Source of the DNA: Symbiodinium natans
Taxonomy: Eukaryota; Sar; Dinophyceae; Suessiales; Symbiodiniaceae
DNA length: 64,000 nt
Assembly: GCA_905221605.1 (NCBI GenBank)
Contig: CAJNDS010000857.1
Span: 649,817-713,816, forward strand
Direction of reading: 5' to 3'
A program made the position numbers and the translations under genes. Shown piece by piece: positions 24,701 to 34,996 of this stretch. Numbering within the stretch: the stretch's first letter is position 1; each line of letters begins with the position of its first letter. The notes beneath the pieces were generated by a model that saw nothing but the letters and a program-made list of their open reading frames with translations, was not told the DNA's origin and searched no databases.

Positions 24701-25181
24701 CCTTCCCCTTTCCCTCCCCCTCCCCTTCCTCTTCCTCCTCTCCTCCTCCCTTCCCCTTTCCCTCCCCCTCCCCTTCCTCTTCCTCCTCCTCCACCTCCAC
24801 CTCGAGCGACTCGACACGAAGGACCGACACAAAGGACCGACACGAAGGACCGAACTCGCGCAACAGCGATTCGACATCCGAGCCAACCCTTTGCACTCCA
24901 TGCACACTCCATGCACGCTCAAACGCGGTCCCGCATGGTCTTGTGAAGCCGTATGATGAAGTTGCTGTCGAGCATGTTGAGCAGGTCACGCTCCCAGCAA
25001 AGTGACTGGCAAGTCCCGCACCTCAACGCATGGCCTTTCCTGAGTGGGCGCTTCTCTTTTGGCGACAAAATCTCGTGAGGGCTGCACAAGGCAAGCTGCG
25101 ATACCCGCTTCAGCGCATAGCGCTCTTGTGAAGGCTCATCCTCGACCAGGAAGACTGTGCCAAAAGCACCCTGACCCAAAC
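21772..25181 (-). CDS. PKG-like gene: kinase-domain exons
   Basis: Exon 25105-25181 encodes the glycine loop GLGQGAFGTVFLVED and the ATP-anchoring Lys in YALKR. Exon about 24930-25005 encodes the C-helix Glu (WERDLLNML). Exon about 23150-23220 gives FVYFLLEVALGGDLYGLF. Exon 22647-22726 gives the catalytic loop IIYRDLKPE, and exon 22449-22533 gives NIMLD and KVCDMGLARF. Exon 22263-22361 gives the activation segment AGTPDYMAPEM and SADWWSLGVLMY. Exon about 21966-22032 gives PFDDEELEDTGERLL, and exon 21772-21865 gives FVARLLRKLPLRLG. YRDLKPEN is typical of AGC kinases. The DFG motif reads DMG, but the metal-binding Asp is kept. The intron after 22647 is GT-AG and the one after 22263 starts with GC. 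Confidence 0.8.
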
Positions 25182-28100
25182 CTCGGGAGGGCACAGTCAC
25201 AAGCACACATGTAGAAACCAGCGCACCCTTACCACATCTTTACGAAATCTTACTCCGCCCCAGCATGTTGATAAGCACATGGCTTCATGCCAAGGCTCGG
25301 CAGACCTCCTTCACGGACTGGAGGCTGCAGCCGCATTCCAGCTTCTGGCGGCTGCGCGAGGTCTTGATCTTCTCCCACTCGCCTGACAAATCATGGGGAA
25401 TGTTTCGAGGAGTGTCCAGAAAGTGCAACATAAGTACAAAGAGGAGTGCTTTCCAGAACTGAGCGCTGCTAACAAAGAACAAAAGAACAAGAAAGGAGCT
25501 TCGCTGGGCATCGATTCCAGAGTTCCGACAGATGCGACAGGCTTCCGCCGGGCGGCTTACATCTGTGTCCACATCCGGGAGCATGGACGCGTCGCTCGTG
25601 GACAGGTCTTGGTGCTGACATTGAATAGGAGGGAGAGGGGGAGGGGGGGAGAGGGGGAGAGGGGGAGAGGGGGAAAGAGGGGGAAAGAGGGGGAAAGAGG
25701 GAGAGATGGACAGAGGGCGGAGCAGGGGAAAGGGGGGGGAAAGGATGAGGGATGCGGGGGGCGGGAGGTGAAGCGGGAACAGGAAGAGAACAGGCCACTG
25801 CGACCAAGGGGCTGGTGAAGATGTCGCAAATCAGCTCGCCATCGAAGGTCAAGCAGGTCATGCCTTCAGGCCCGGCGTCCACGTTGACCTTTCAAAAGGC
25901 GGAGAGTCGGAGAGGGAACAGATGGGAAAAGAAGAAAGGAAAAAGATCACAGAAGCAACAGATATAAGCCACAGCACAAGAGCTTGCTCTCTTTCTTTCT
26001 TTGTTTCTTGCACCCGCGGTGACCAGCCTCGGAGATGCACTGCCCCGTCACCTTGGCGCGCAGAAGGGACCTCTCCCCGAAGGTGTTGCCTGCCAGAGTC
26101 TGAAAAGCGGCAAAGCCCAAAGAGAGCAGAGAGAGACAGAGAGGGAAAGAGCGAGGGATAGAAGAATAGAGAGGAGACAAAGAAATCAAAGAAAGGAACC
26201 ACGGCGTGCGAATGGGCGTTGGGGCAGCGGCCTCGCGGCAGCTCCGCGATCTTCCGGCCTTATAGTCACTGGGCGAGGAAGAACAACAGGCACGCCGAGC
26301 ACTGCCGATGGCACATTGGCCAGAAACCCAAGGTGTGGGCATTCCTGGCCATCGCTTTGGGTGAGGACAGCAGTGCCTTTGGAGATCACATACCTTCGAA
26401 AAATCCGACTGACACACGCGGCTGCGCAGGCTTCACCTTGCTTCTGCGACTTGCGGCGTGGTGTATGTGTTAGCCAAGAATCCAAACAGCTTTCTGGCGA
26501 ACTTTTCCTGCGAGCAAGCTGAGCCGGAGAACAAGCTGAGCAAGACCCGCTGGTTCCATGACAAACGTATGTCCTTGGAAAAGGACTCGGTGATTCGGTT
26601 CGAACGTCACCATGTCTTGTGCAAAGGCAGCGAGCTCCATTCTTTCTGACCTGGCAATCTTGCCCCATCTTGTCATCGAAATGCGATTCATGACAGGATG
26701 TAAGGCCCACTGCCTGAGCAGAGGCGTCAGTGAGTCAACCTTAGCTGCGCGAGGCTGGGCACAAGGATTCCCGACCTTGTGAATCTATCGTTCTAGATAA
26801 GACTAGATTCGTACTTTTTTGCCTCTTGCCTTCCCTGAAGAGCTCACTTACTGTGGGAGCTGAGAGTATCGTTCCGACCCTCGTCTCCCACGGGCTCTCA
26901 TTCGGAGTGTGCGAGCAAAACCATTCTGTCCCGATCGCTGAATCGGCGCGGCTCGGGGTTCAACTCAGGAGCCATCGAAAGGCGGAAAGGGGCAACGTGA
27001 GCCAGACCGAAAGCTCAACAGCAGATAACAGCAGCACTTTTTGCGTTGATGCAGCGATGAAAGCGAAACATAAAAGGAGCAGAGGGACTGGCCCCCTTCA
27101 AAAAGCATCCTGCGCAACGGACCGACACACACACACACACACACATACAGAGCAGCAAAACAGAATGAAGCAACCAGACAAAGGGCTTTTGCGTCACCAG
27201 AACATAACGAATCATGGGGGGAAATCTCCTCGAAGAAAGTTCATTCAATGCGCAGCTGCCCGGGGACCGGTCGGACCATTGCTCCCTCCTCCCAGCCACC
27301 TCCAGCTCGAGGTAGCCAAATTGAGTCAAGCATTGAGTCACAAGCCTCAGAAGCCTGATAAGAAGAGAGAGCGAGAGAGAGAGAGAGACCTTTTTGTTGG
27401 GCCCATTTCTCTCGCAGCTTTCCGCCTCTCCGAGCTGAACCTGTTCTGATCGAGTCTTCCAGGGGGCGACCCGTTGGGTGTGAGTTGATATCAATTTTGT
27501 AGGCCCCCCCTCATCTAAGGCCGAAAGCGCTCCATGGACGAGCGGCCCTTTCACAAAGTTAAAGTACGTTTGCCCTGAATACCTCAAACTTCCAGGGGCA
27601 TGCAGTGCGGCTAGACTGAGGATGCTTCTGGGGTGCTCACTACTTGCCTGCCGGACTGGTCTGCAAGCCCTGACTTCGGCGAGGCACGTGAAGCACAGAA
27701 AAGCAGAAATGTTTATGATTGAAGACTCCGCGGGCTGCTGGGATCCGCTTGCCTCCCCTGCCACCCCCAGCCTCCCCCCCTTGAGTGTGGCACTTGTCAT
27801 GTGGTCAGAACGGTCAGAGTCATACACACCCGTTCTACAAAAAAGACCCACACCAATGAGGCCCAGAGGAGCCCAGACCAGAGAGGAGCCCAGCACAAAG
27901 GAGCCCAGCACAGAAGGAGCCTCCCCCCTTGGAGCCTCACACATTGAAAAAAAAAGGCAGTGTCTCTCCGCAGAAGCGACACCTCGTCCAGCAGATCGCA
28001 GTACTCCTTGAACTTCTTCCGGCCGCTGTCACGACCTGGTCTCACACAAGGGTAGTGGCTTTGCCCGTGCACATGGGACCCCACCTGTGATTTCTTTGAA

Positions 28101-31100
28101 GATCTTGCGGTTGATCACCTAAGAGGAGGACATGCATCGACTAGCTACTCCGCCGTTCGAGATCCAAGTGTTGGGCAAACAGCTTCGTTTCCTCGGCCGC
28201 ACGAAAAGTTGCCTCGGTTTCATCCCCCAATCTGACGCACCGCCAGCAGCGAGTTGGAGCTTCCTAAGGTTCCTGCCTCCCGGCGGATGTTGTAGAGCAG
28301 CGACAGCTCGCCAAAGCTATCCCCGGCATGCAGTGTGCTGATGACCTACGAGACAGAAAAAAACGGCCCCAAGTTATGTCGGAACCACATGAAAATATGA
28401 AAATGGACAGAAGGCTGCCGCTGCCCAGCATGGCGCACGCACTCGAATCCGACAGCATGCTCGGGGTTCTCTCTAATAAGTTGTTTCTGAGTCCTCTGTG
28501 TGCCTTCTCTTTCGGCTCCGGCTTCTGCGGCTTCTCCTCGACAGGCGGCTGGTCAGCGAGTTCGCCTGGTGCCCAGTGAGGCGCTCCGCACACGCATCCT
28601 TCACGCTATCCTCGCTTAGAGGCGAACACACGTGTGTGAAAACATGTTCTTTCGGAAACTTGCTGCGCCTATCTTCAACCTCCGCTTTGCAGACTTTTCG
28701 CGAAAAGAGGTGGCCGTGAAGGTCGAACTCACCCCAAGCCTCACATTTCGCGACGACTTCATGCGGACTGCTGCAAACTCATGCAATAGTTAACCAAGTT
28801 AACCCCCTTCCTTCTGTTTCCAGGGGTCTGGGCTCCTGGCGAGCCGGAGCCTGTAACATCCTCCTCTTCACGTGGATCCTCACACACAGAATGCGCAGAT
28901 GCCATGTGGAATCGAAGGGTGTGGACAACGCTGCTGCTAGCGGTATGCGGTCCTTGGTGAGGACCGAGCAGCTTCGGTTGAACTTTGCCTTCTTCCGGTC
29001 CACGACAGGGATGTGCAGTTTCATGAGGAAGTCCTGCTTCCTGGTGGAGCTGCAAAGAGTCAGCAAGAGCAGCTGTTGGCACGCGAGCTGCTAAAGTGCA
29101 AAGATGAACTCAAGGTAAACCTATCGAGCAAAAAGTCAGTAGAGATCCGATGAGTTGGATTGCGCACCTGCGGATGCGGTCCGCCATGGAGAAGGTGGCA
29201 GCTGCGGCTGCCGCCGACTTTCCCTGACCTCTTTGACCTTGCTGCGCCTGAGTCTGTCCAGTGCTGATGATGACCTCGATGGTGCCTTGCCTGAGAGATT
29301 CGCCGTGTGATGCCACGCCATCTGCCATGCCATTCCTTAAGCCTTGTGCCATGAACAAAATCTGGGCTTCGGGCTCGATGACGTAGAAGTCATTTCCAAG
29401 ATCCCCAAAGCTCGCGACGGCTTCGCCGCACTTCACCGTGCGCATCTCCGAGCTCGCGATCTCGGCTTCCACAAAACAGAAACAGAAACTGTCATATTGT
29501 GGGGAGAAACACTCGCTTGAGGAAGCTTCATGGTCCTTCACATTCTCCTTTCTCTTGGGAGGGAGGGAGGGGGGCGCTTACATGGCAAGGCACGATCTCC
29601 TTAATGGACTCCTCGCCAGGGCCGTTGGCGTTGTCAACGAAAGCCCTGAAATTCGGATTCTGTCTCATTGCCCGAATGATGGCCACTTGCTGCTCCGCGG
29701 TCAACTTCTTCATGCCTCGGCTTGCAGAGGAAAACTCGTGGAATTCGTGGAACTCGTGGAATCTTCAATCCTTCTCAGCTCCAAAAACATCCGGGTGGCA
29801 GAAAGACGACCGCTTCCTGAGTGCGCCGGGACTTGGACTCAGGACTGTTTCCGCACTTAACCAAGCGAGACACGGTGAGGCATGGGAGACTCTACTCAGA
29901 CTCTACCCCCCCAGACTCTGCTCTATATAGGTCTGAGCAGCTTGGGTGACAACGGAGTGGTGGGCAGCAGATTGGCCTGGCTGACACCTGCAAAAAGGGC
30001 ACTCCACTGCTTTGCGGGCTCTCACCTGTAGATGCTTTTCTAAAGGGGCTCTTCATGCAGCTCTTTTCGAGGCTCTGAGATATGAAGTCTCGGAAGAGGC
30101 TTGGGCGCAGTAACTCAGTACAGCTATGCTGCCTCCAACTTCGATGGCCGGCCGCTTCGGGAAGTGGAGCCTGGCCTTGAGCCCGGCCTTCTCGAAAGCC
30201 TCAACGCAACAACAAGGAAAAACAAATCTCTTTCTTGCCCGACACCTTTTGAACTCGCTTCATCTCTCTCTGTTTTCGCGCCTGCCTGCATCCGCTATTG
30301 CCAAGTTTTTTGAAACCATGGACACTTCTGACACTTGAAGGGCGCACCTTCTTCGACATTGAAAGCGTCACCAGCTCACCGACTGCCAGGACCGTGGCCA
30401 TGTGCCGCTGCTCCGTGACGATAGCCCGTCCTAAACACAGCACAGCACAGCGCATCACAGCGCCCTCAACAAAAAGACATCTTTGAACCACGTTCTTGAT
30501 CGGTGCCGTTACTGAAAGGCCTCCGATGTAGTCACCTGCGCTCAGGAGGCCAACCTCTTGATCCTGCGACGCGCAGACCGAGCGCCGAGACGGGCGCAGG
30601 CGCACGCGCTCTCTGAGGGTAGGGGATCAAAAAAAAATTATTTGGGATCAAAAAATAATTTATTTCTAGGCGGATCAAAACAAAACTTATTTGGGATCAA
30701 AAAATAATTTACTGAAGGCTTCGAAGGCTTCTTGCAAGCGGAGCGGAGGCTGTAAACGCTCAGAAATGCAGCAGTTCTGCCGCTTCGCAAGCTCTAAATA
30801 CCGAAAAAACACAGCATTTATGCGGGAACTACTGAAAATAGCAGCATTTCTGAGTTTCCAGAGAGGCTGCAGATATTGTATATTGCAGCAGTTCTGCGCT
30901 TTCAGAGGCTGGAAATACTGTACACTGCAGCATTTCTGAGTTTCCAGAGGCTGCAAATACTAAAAATAGCAGCATTTCTGCGATTTCAGAGGCTGGAAAT
31001 ACTGTAAATAGCAGCATTTCTGAGTTTGCAGAGGCTGCAAATCAATGCGGGCATCTTGGCATTAGAAGTTTCAAAAAAATGCGTATACTCTGAAGCATGT

Positions 31101-33158
31101 ATATTCTGGCATAGTGTTGTGGAAATTCTTGTATACTATTGTATGACATTGTATATTCTTGCATATTATTGTACATTGTTGTCTATATTGTTGAGTATTC
31201 TTGTATTGCCTTGTATTTTCTTGTGTTTTTTGTACAATATTGCATATTATTGAATGTTATTGAATATTTTTCAAATTCTTGTATATTGTTCTCTTTTTTT
31301 GTAGGTTACTGTATATTGTTGTATATTATTCAATTTTCTTTGTATGTTATTGCAGATTATTCTATATTATAGTATATTATTGTATATTATTGTATATTAT
31401 TGTCTACTATTGTATATCATTGTAATTTTGTACACTGTTTTATATTGTTGTATGTCATTGTGTTTTTGTGTTTTCTATATTGCTGTACATTTTTTGTATA
31501 TTTTTGAAAAATGTTTTATATATGGCTGTATCTTATTGTATATTTTTGTATACTTTTGTATATTATTGTATACTGTTGTCTATTATTGAATATTATTGTC
31601 AATTACTGAAAATTATTCTAAGTTATTCTTTTTTACGTGTATACTGCTGCAACTTCTTGTACATACTTGTACATTGTTGTGTTTTTGTGTATTATTGTAT
31701 GTTGTTGCATCTTTTTGTAATATATTCTTGTATACCACTGTATCTTATTGTGTCTTCATGTTTTACTGCAAAAAAAGTGCTCGCATCATGGGATTGGAAG
31801 GATTCATGTGCTTTGAAGCAAGCTTGCCCGGACTAAGAAAGCAGCGGAGGGGTTGGGGGGGGGCGCAGCCCCCCCCCATTTGCAAACACAACGTTCGCAT
31901 CATTGGTTTGGAAAGGATATTCATATGCTTTGAAGCAAGCTTGCCCGGCTTTAAAAAACAGCGGGGGGTTTGAAGGGGGGGGCAGACCCCCCCCCCATTT
32001 GCAAACACAATGCTCGCATCATGGGTTTGGAAGGGATTCATACGCGTTGAAGAAGCTTGCCCGGCGCCAAACAAACAAGAAATATGCATTGTGTATTATG
32101 AATTCGATAACAAAAAGCAGCATATATACATATATGCTTTGTTATCTCGATTTTGTTATATGTTTAAGGTACTATACGATATTGTGTTCTATTCTACTCT
32201 ATGCCACTATACTTTGTTTTAATATATACACACATATATATATACATATATATATATTAAAACATATGATGTTATGTTATGTTTCCTTTCCTGACCTTTC
32301 ATTTCCTTTCCTTTCCTTCCTTCCTTCCTTCCTTGCTTCCTTGCTTCCTTGCTTCCTTGCTTCCTTGCTTCCTTGCTTCCTTGCTTCCTTGCTTCCTTGC
32401 TTCCTTGCTTCCTTGCTTCCTTGCTTTGCTTCCTTGCTTCCTTGCTTCCTTCCTTCCTTCCTGCCTTCTCCCTCCCTCCCTCCTTTTCTCCCTCCCTCCC
32501 TCCCCTTCCCTCTCTCCGTCGGAAGAACAGAATAAACTATTTCTTGATCCTAAATAAATTTTTTCTTGATCCTAAATAAATTTTTTTTGATCCGCATCCC
32601 CTCTCTGAGGCTTTCTTAACGCCTCGCGCAGGTACCTATACAGCCCGTTTCGGATTGCCCACATGCGACGCTGCCCCGGGCCTCACCCTGGTCATCCTTC
32701 ATCATCAAGGCCGCCTGGCCCTCGTAAATCATGAAGAAGGTGTCCCCGATGTCGCCTCGTACACTCAGTGTGCACACGGCGCATGTGTGCATGATACCAG
32801 CGTGTTGTTTGTCTGTCTTCTTGTTCTATGACACATGTTTGTCCATGCTTTTGCATGCTTCTGCGTGCTTTTGCATGCTTGGGCACCTTGGGAAACCAGC
32901 TTGGACCCCCCTGGCCAGGTCTTCTCTTCGAGAAGCTGCGCCACCTTCATGGCAAAACTCCCGTGAAAGACTCGGCGCCATTTTTGCGTCTAAAGCTTAG
33001 AAGCCTCAACAAGCTGCTCAGATGCTAATCGCTCGAACAGTGCAGTGCACATCAAGCTACAGGGAACTTCAAGTACAAATTAGCATGTCCAGAACAGGCA
33101 GGCTTACCAAGGCCTTCGGCAGCTCACATGGAGGCAGCTGCTTCTTGAAGAGGGGTAC
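21772..33158 (-). CDS. PKG-like cyclic-nucleotide-dependent protein kinase gene (split)
   Basis: The product should bind cGMP or cAMP through its N-terminal domains and so release a Ser/Thr kinase of the AGC group, as known for apicomplexan and other alveolate PKGs. I can follow about 22 exons on the minus strand. They give three cyclic-nucleotide-binding (CNB) domains (33158-30348, about 29726-28085, about 28025-25806) and then the kinase (25181-21772). Exons are 34-100 nt and donors are GT, GC and GA. One intron (30564-32687) carries an inserted inverted-repeat element. The first exons and the last part of the C-lobe and tail were not found; a Lys/Ala-rich segment at 34963-34421 may be upstream coding. 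PKG rather than PKA is favoured because CNB and kinase domains are in one gene. I cannot tell cGMP from cAMP specificity. Confidence 0.75.
25806..28025 (-). CDS. PKG-like gene: third cyclic-nucleotide-binding domain
   Basis: Exon about 27970-28025 (GRKKFKEYCDLLDEVSLL) opens the domain. Exon 26587-26650 gives RSERMELAAFAQDMVTFEPN, exon about 26345-26412 gives YVISKGTAVLTQSDGQ, and exon 26028-26099 gives the phosphate-binding cassette region LAGNTFGERSLLRA. About 25806-25890 gives GMTCLTFDGELICDIF. The cassette has the Gly-Glu pair and the Arg-like core of CNB domains, though the canonical Arg position is shifted. About 25288-25390 (GEWEKIKTSRSRQKLE) probably links to the kinase. The introns between hold simple repeats. 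Confidence 0.7.
28085..29726 (-). CDS. PKG-like gene: second cyclic-nucleotide-binding domain
   Basis: Exon about 29581-29726 (KKLTAEQQVAIIRAMRQNPN) forms the N-helix. About 29350-29470 gives MRTVKCGEAVASFGDLGNDF, followed by GTIEVIISTG. Exon 28277-28345 gives VISTLHAGDSFGELSLLYNI with the phosphate-binding cassette FGELSLLY. Exon 28177-28212 gives ATFRAAEETKLF, and exon 28085-28118 gives VINRKIFKEIT. The last two introns (28213-28276 and 28119-28176, 64 and 58 nt) both start with GC and end with AG. Two further open segments at 28930-29050 and 28680-28750 may be extra exons, but I cannot align them. Confidence 0.75.
30348..33158 (-). CDS. PKG-like gene: first cyclic-nucleotide-binding domain
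   Basis: Exon 33108-33158 gives VPLFKKQLPPCELPKAL. Exon 32887-32957 gives KVAQLLEEKTWPGGSKLVSQ, and exon about 32688-32763 gives GDIGDTFFMIYEGQAALMMK. Exon 30483-30563 gives EVGLLSAGDYIGGLSVTAP, and exon 30348-30407 gives RHMATVLAVGELVTLSMSKK. The cassette reads YIGGLSVTAP, where a functional site normally has FGE.ALL..xPR. The Glu and Arg that hold the cyclic phosphate are therefore missing, and this domain may not bind nucleotide. The large intron between the third and fourth exons is explained by the insertion at 30619-32600. Confidence 0.75.
30609..30618. repeat. Target-site duplication, left copy
   Basis: CTCTCTGAGG is identical to 32601-32610. It directly precedes the left inverted repeat of the element in the PKG intron. 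Confidence 0.8.
30765..31045. repeat. Degenerate tandem repeat inside the inverted-repeat element
   Basis: About six degenerate copies of a 40-60-bp unit (AGCAGCATTTCTG then AGTTTCCAGAGGCTG then AAATACT) lie in tandem. The repeat is internal to the element and open in several frames, with no coding sense. Confidence 0.85.
31080..31770. repeat. AT-rich degenerate TATTGTA repeat
   Basis: About 700 bases are made of TATTGTATAT-like units. Base composition is far richer in A and T than the rest of the window. It forms the centre of the element. Confidence 0.9.
31771..32070. repeat. Three ~115-bp tandem units with C/G hairpins
   Basis: Each unit contains CTCGCATCATGG, a Tyr/Phe-type coding-like stretch CTTTGAAGCAAGCTTGCCCGG, then a G run, CAG or CGCAG, and a C run that can pair with the G run. 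The third copy is truncated. They lie inside the inverted-repeat element. Confidence 0.85.
32310..32520. repeat. CTTCCTTG microsatellite
   Basis: About 20 copies of the 8-base unit lie in tandem, followed by a CCCT-rich stretch, just inside the right end of the inverted-repeat element. Confidence 0.95.
32601..32610. repeat. Target-site duplication, right copy
   Basis: CTCTCTGAGG is identical to 30609-30618 and directly follows the right inverted repeat. Confidence 0.8.
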
Positions 33159-34420
33159 CTCTGATGGCTCTCACTTGCAGATGCTGCCAGTCACCGAGGC
33201 TAAAACCGGAGTAGGCGCCGAGAGGAGGAAGTTCACCTCAGACTTAGACTGTGACGAGACTGTGCCTCGCTATCACACAATGTTGCACTGGATGCGAAAC
33301 TCCTAAAAACTCCAAAAAACTCCTAAACCTGCTCTGTTCCTTCTGAGCGGGCTGGCCGTGTTCTCGAACTTATCACGCTCTTCGTCCCAGTTCCTGGCCC
33401 CAAGGCTTGCTAGATGTTGCTGCGAGCAGCAGTAGCTTCTTTGGACACATGATGGCAGCTCGGACGGAGATCCCCCCTGCCTGAAAACCAGCATGCTGAC
33501 CACATTCTCCTTGAAGTACTTCAGTGTAGCGATGACACCGTCGCAGCCTCGCGACACAAGCACACAAAGATCTTCTTGACGGCGCGAGTGGGGAGCTCGC
33601 ATGGGCCCCGGGCAGTGTGGCTCCCGGACGGAGGCCACGGACTTGCGCAGCGTCGCAAGCAGCGGCAGCGAGAGGCCTCAAAAACTAAAGGACCGGATAA
33701 CCCCATATGCAAAGTTATCTATTCGCAAAAAGTACATAAGTGAATATGAGTGAGTGAGTGAGAGAGTGAGCGAGTGAGTGAAGGCGCGACACAGCTGACC
33801 GTGCATGATGCCGCAGCATTCCGGATGTCCCGGGCACCAAACAGAGCGATGGAGACTGTTTTTTGTATAAAGGCTGACCTGTAACCCACAGAGACACGGC
33901 AACTAATCGGCCTGATTGCTTTTTGTTTGGGGCTGGTGGGGCTCCATAGGAGATTGAGGACACTGATGCGACCAAGCCGTCTTTGTTTCTCCCTTGTGGT
34001 GCTGGATTAGCCAAACTTAAACACGATGCGATGTTGATGACCGAATAACGCCATATGCGCCAGAGAGCCAAACTTCCGTTTCATGGCTTGTGGTTTTTCC
34101 CTAGTGGAACGCCCCTCACAAGCCATCTGAGAACATCGCCCAATATGACATGGTCTCACAATGTAACAGTTTTGCAGCCTTCTCGCACGGCGTTCAGATT
34201 GGGACGACTTCCGTTTTGCAGAACTTCCAGATCTACCCAGTAGCTGTGCGAACCCAGCACTCACGATTCCAGACCCCTGAGCAGTCGCGGGCGCGTACAA
34301 AACAAGGAGACAGAGGCAGACAGAGCACGAGCTCGATAGACAACGGAGCAAGGAAGGACAGCATGCGTGAGCGAGTAGAATCGTGGTAACATTGGTGGTG
34401 AGGGGCGCGGGGGCAAGGAA
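33159..34420. other. Upstream of the recognised PKG exons; one weak exon candidate
   Basis: The minus strand at about 33446-33530 can encode CDGVIATLKYFKENVVSMLV, ending in CAG, and might be an earlier PKG exon. I cannot place it in a domain. A short GAGT microsatellite lies at about 33738-33780. Nothing else is supported. Confidence 0.3.
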
Positions 34421-34963
34421 TCACGACTTGCAGGGCGCGCAACTTGGCGGCTCAGCAAAGTGGAAAAAATCGGAAAAAATCTGCTGGGTTTTCTGCACTT
34501 GGACTTCCCATGGTTTCCCTCTGCACTCTGGGACTGCACTTGGCCGCGAGCCTCGGGAGACCTCTTGGACAGGCTCCACCAAGGAGTGGCCGCTGCGATC
34601 CGTACTCCGCGGTGAAACCTCTGGCGATGTCCTTGGCGATGTCTCCTCAGGAATTTCCCTCAGCTCGTGTGGCTCCTTCGAGCCCGGCAGACGGACTCCC
34701 AGCTTCTTCCGGAGCAAGAAATCATCCTCCTCCAACGTAAGCCGGTTGCCTTCATCCTCTTTGTCCTCTTTGTCCTCTTTGTCGTCCGCGCATTCTGTGC
34801 CTGCCATCCTCCCGCTTGCTTCTCTTGCTTCGATAGCTTTGTCCTCTGCTTTGTCCTCTGCTTTCGCCCCTGATTTTGGCTCTGCTTTCGCATCCGCTTT
34901 CACCTCTGCTTTCGCGTCTGCTTTCGCCCCTGCTTTCGCCCCTGCTTTTGCCTCTGCCTTCAC
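34421..34963 (-). CDS. Possible exon: Lys/Ala/Asp-rich segment
   Basis: This frame of 180 codons begins with degenerate KAEAKAGAKADAK repeats, continues with an acidic DKEDKEDKEDEG part, and then a more ordinary stretch (NRLTLEEDDFLLRKKLGV). There is no ATG in frame; CTGCAG at about 34970 could be the acceptor. It lies upstream of the PKG-like gene on the same strand and could be its N-terminal part or a separate small gene. The repetitive DNA (18-bp period) makes a chance ORF possible. Confidence 0.3.
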   Translation of the reverse strand: MKAEAKAGAKAGAKADAKAEVKADAKAEPKSGAKAEDKAEDKAIEAREASGRMAGTECADDKEDKEDKEDEGNRLTLEEDDFLLRKKLGVRLPGSKEPHELREIPEETSPRTSPEVSPRSTDRSGHSLVEPVQEVSRGSRPSAVPECRGKPWEVQVQKTQQIFSDFFHFAEPPSCAPCKS

Positions 34964-34996
34964 CGGCGATACTGCAGTTGGGCCTTGCGCATGATG

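Larger units (their letters stand above)
30619..32600. mobile_element. Non-autonomous inverted-repeat (foldback/MITE-like) element in a PKG intron
   Basis: CTCTCTGAGG occurs exactly at 30609-30618 and again at 32601-32610, flanking a 1982-bp unit. The left end reads GGGGATCAAAAAAAAATTAT and the right end, reversed, GCGGATCAAAAAAAATTTAT. Each end holds several direct copies of a GGATCAAAAAATAATTTATT-like unit (four left, three right), so the inverted repeats are built of subrepeats as in foldback elements. The interior has no gene. It holds a ~50-bp GCAGCATTTCTGAGTTTCCA-type tandem repeat, a long TATTGTA-rich tract, three ~115-bp units with C/G hairpins, and a CTTCCTTG microsatellite. A 10-bp target duplication fits Mutator-like transposition, but this is inference. 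Confidence 0.75.
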
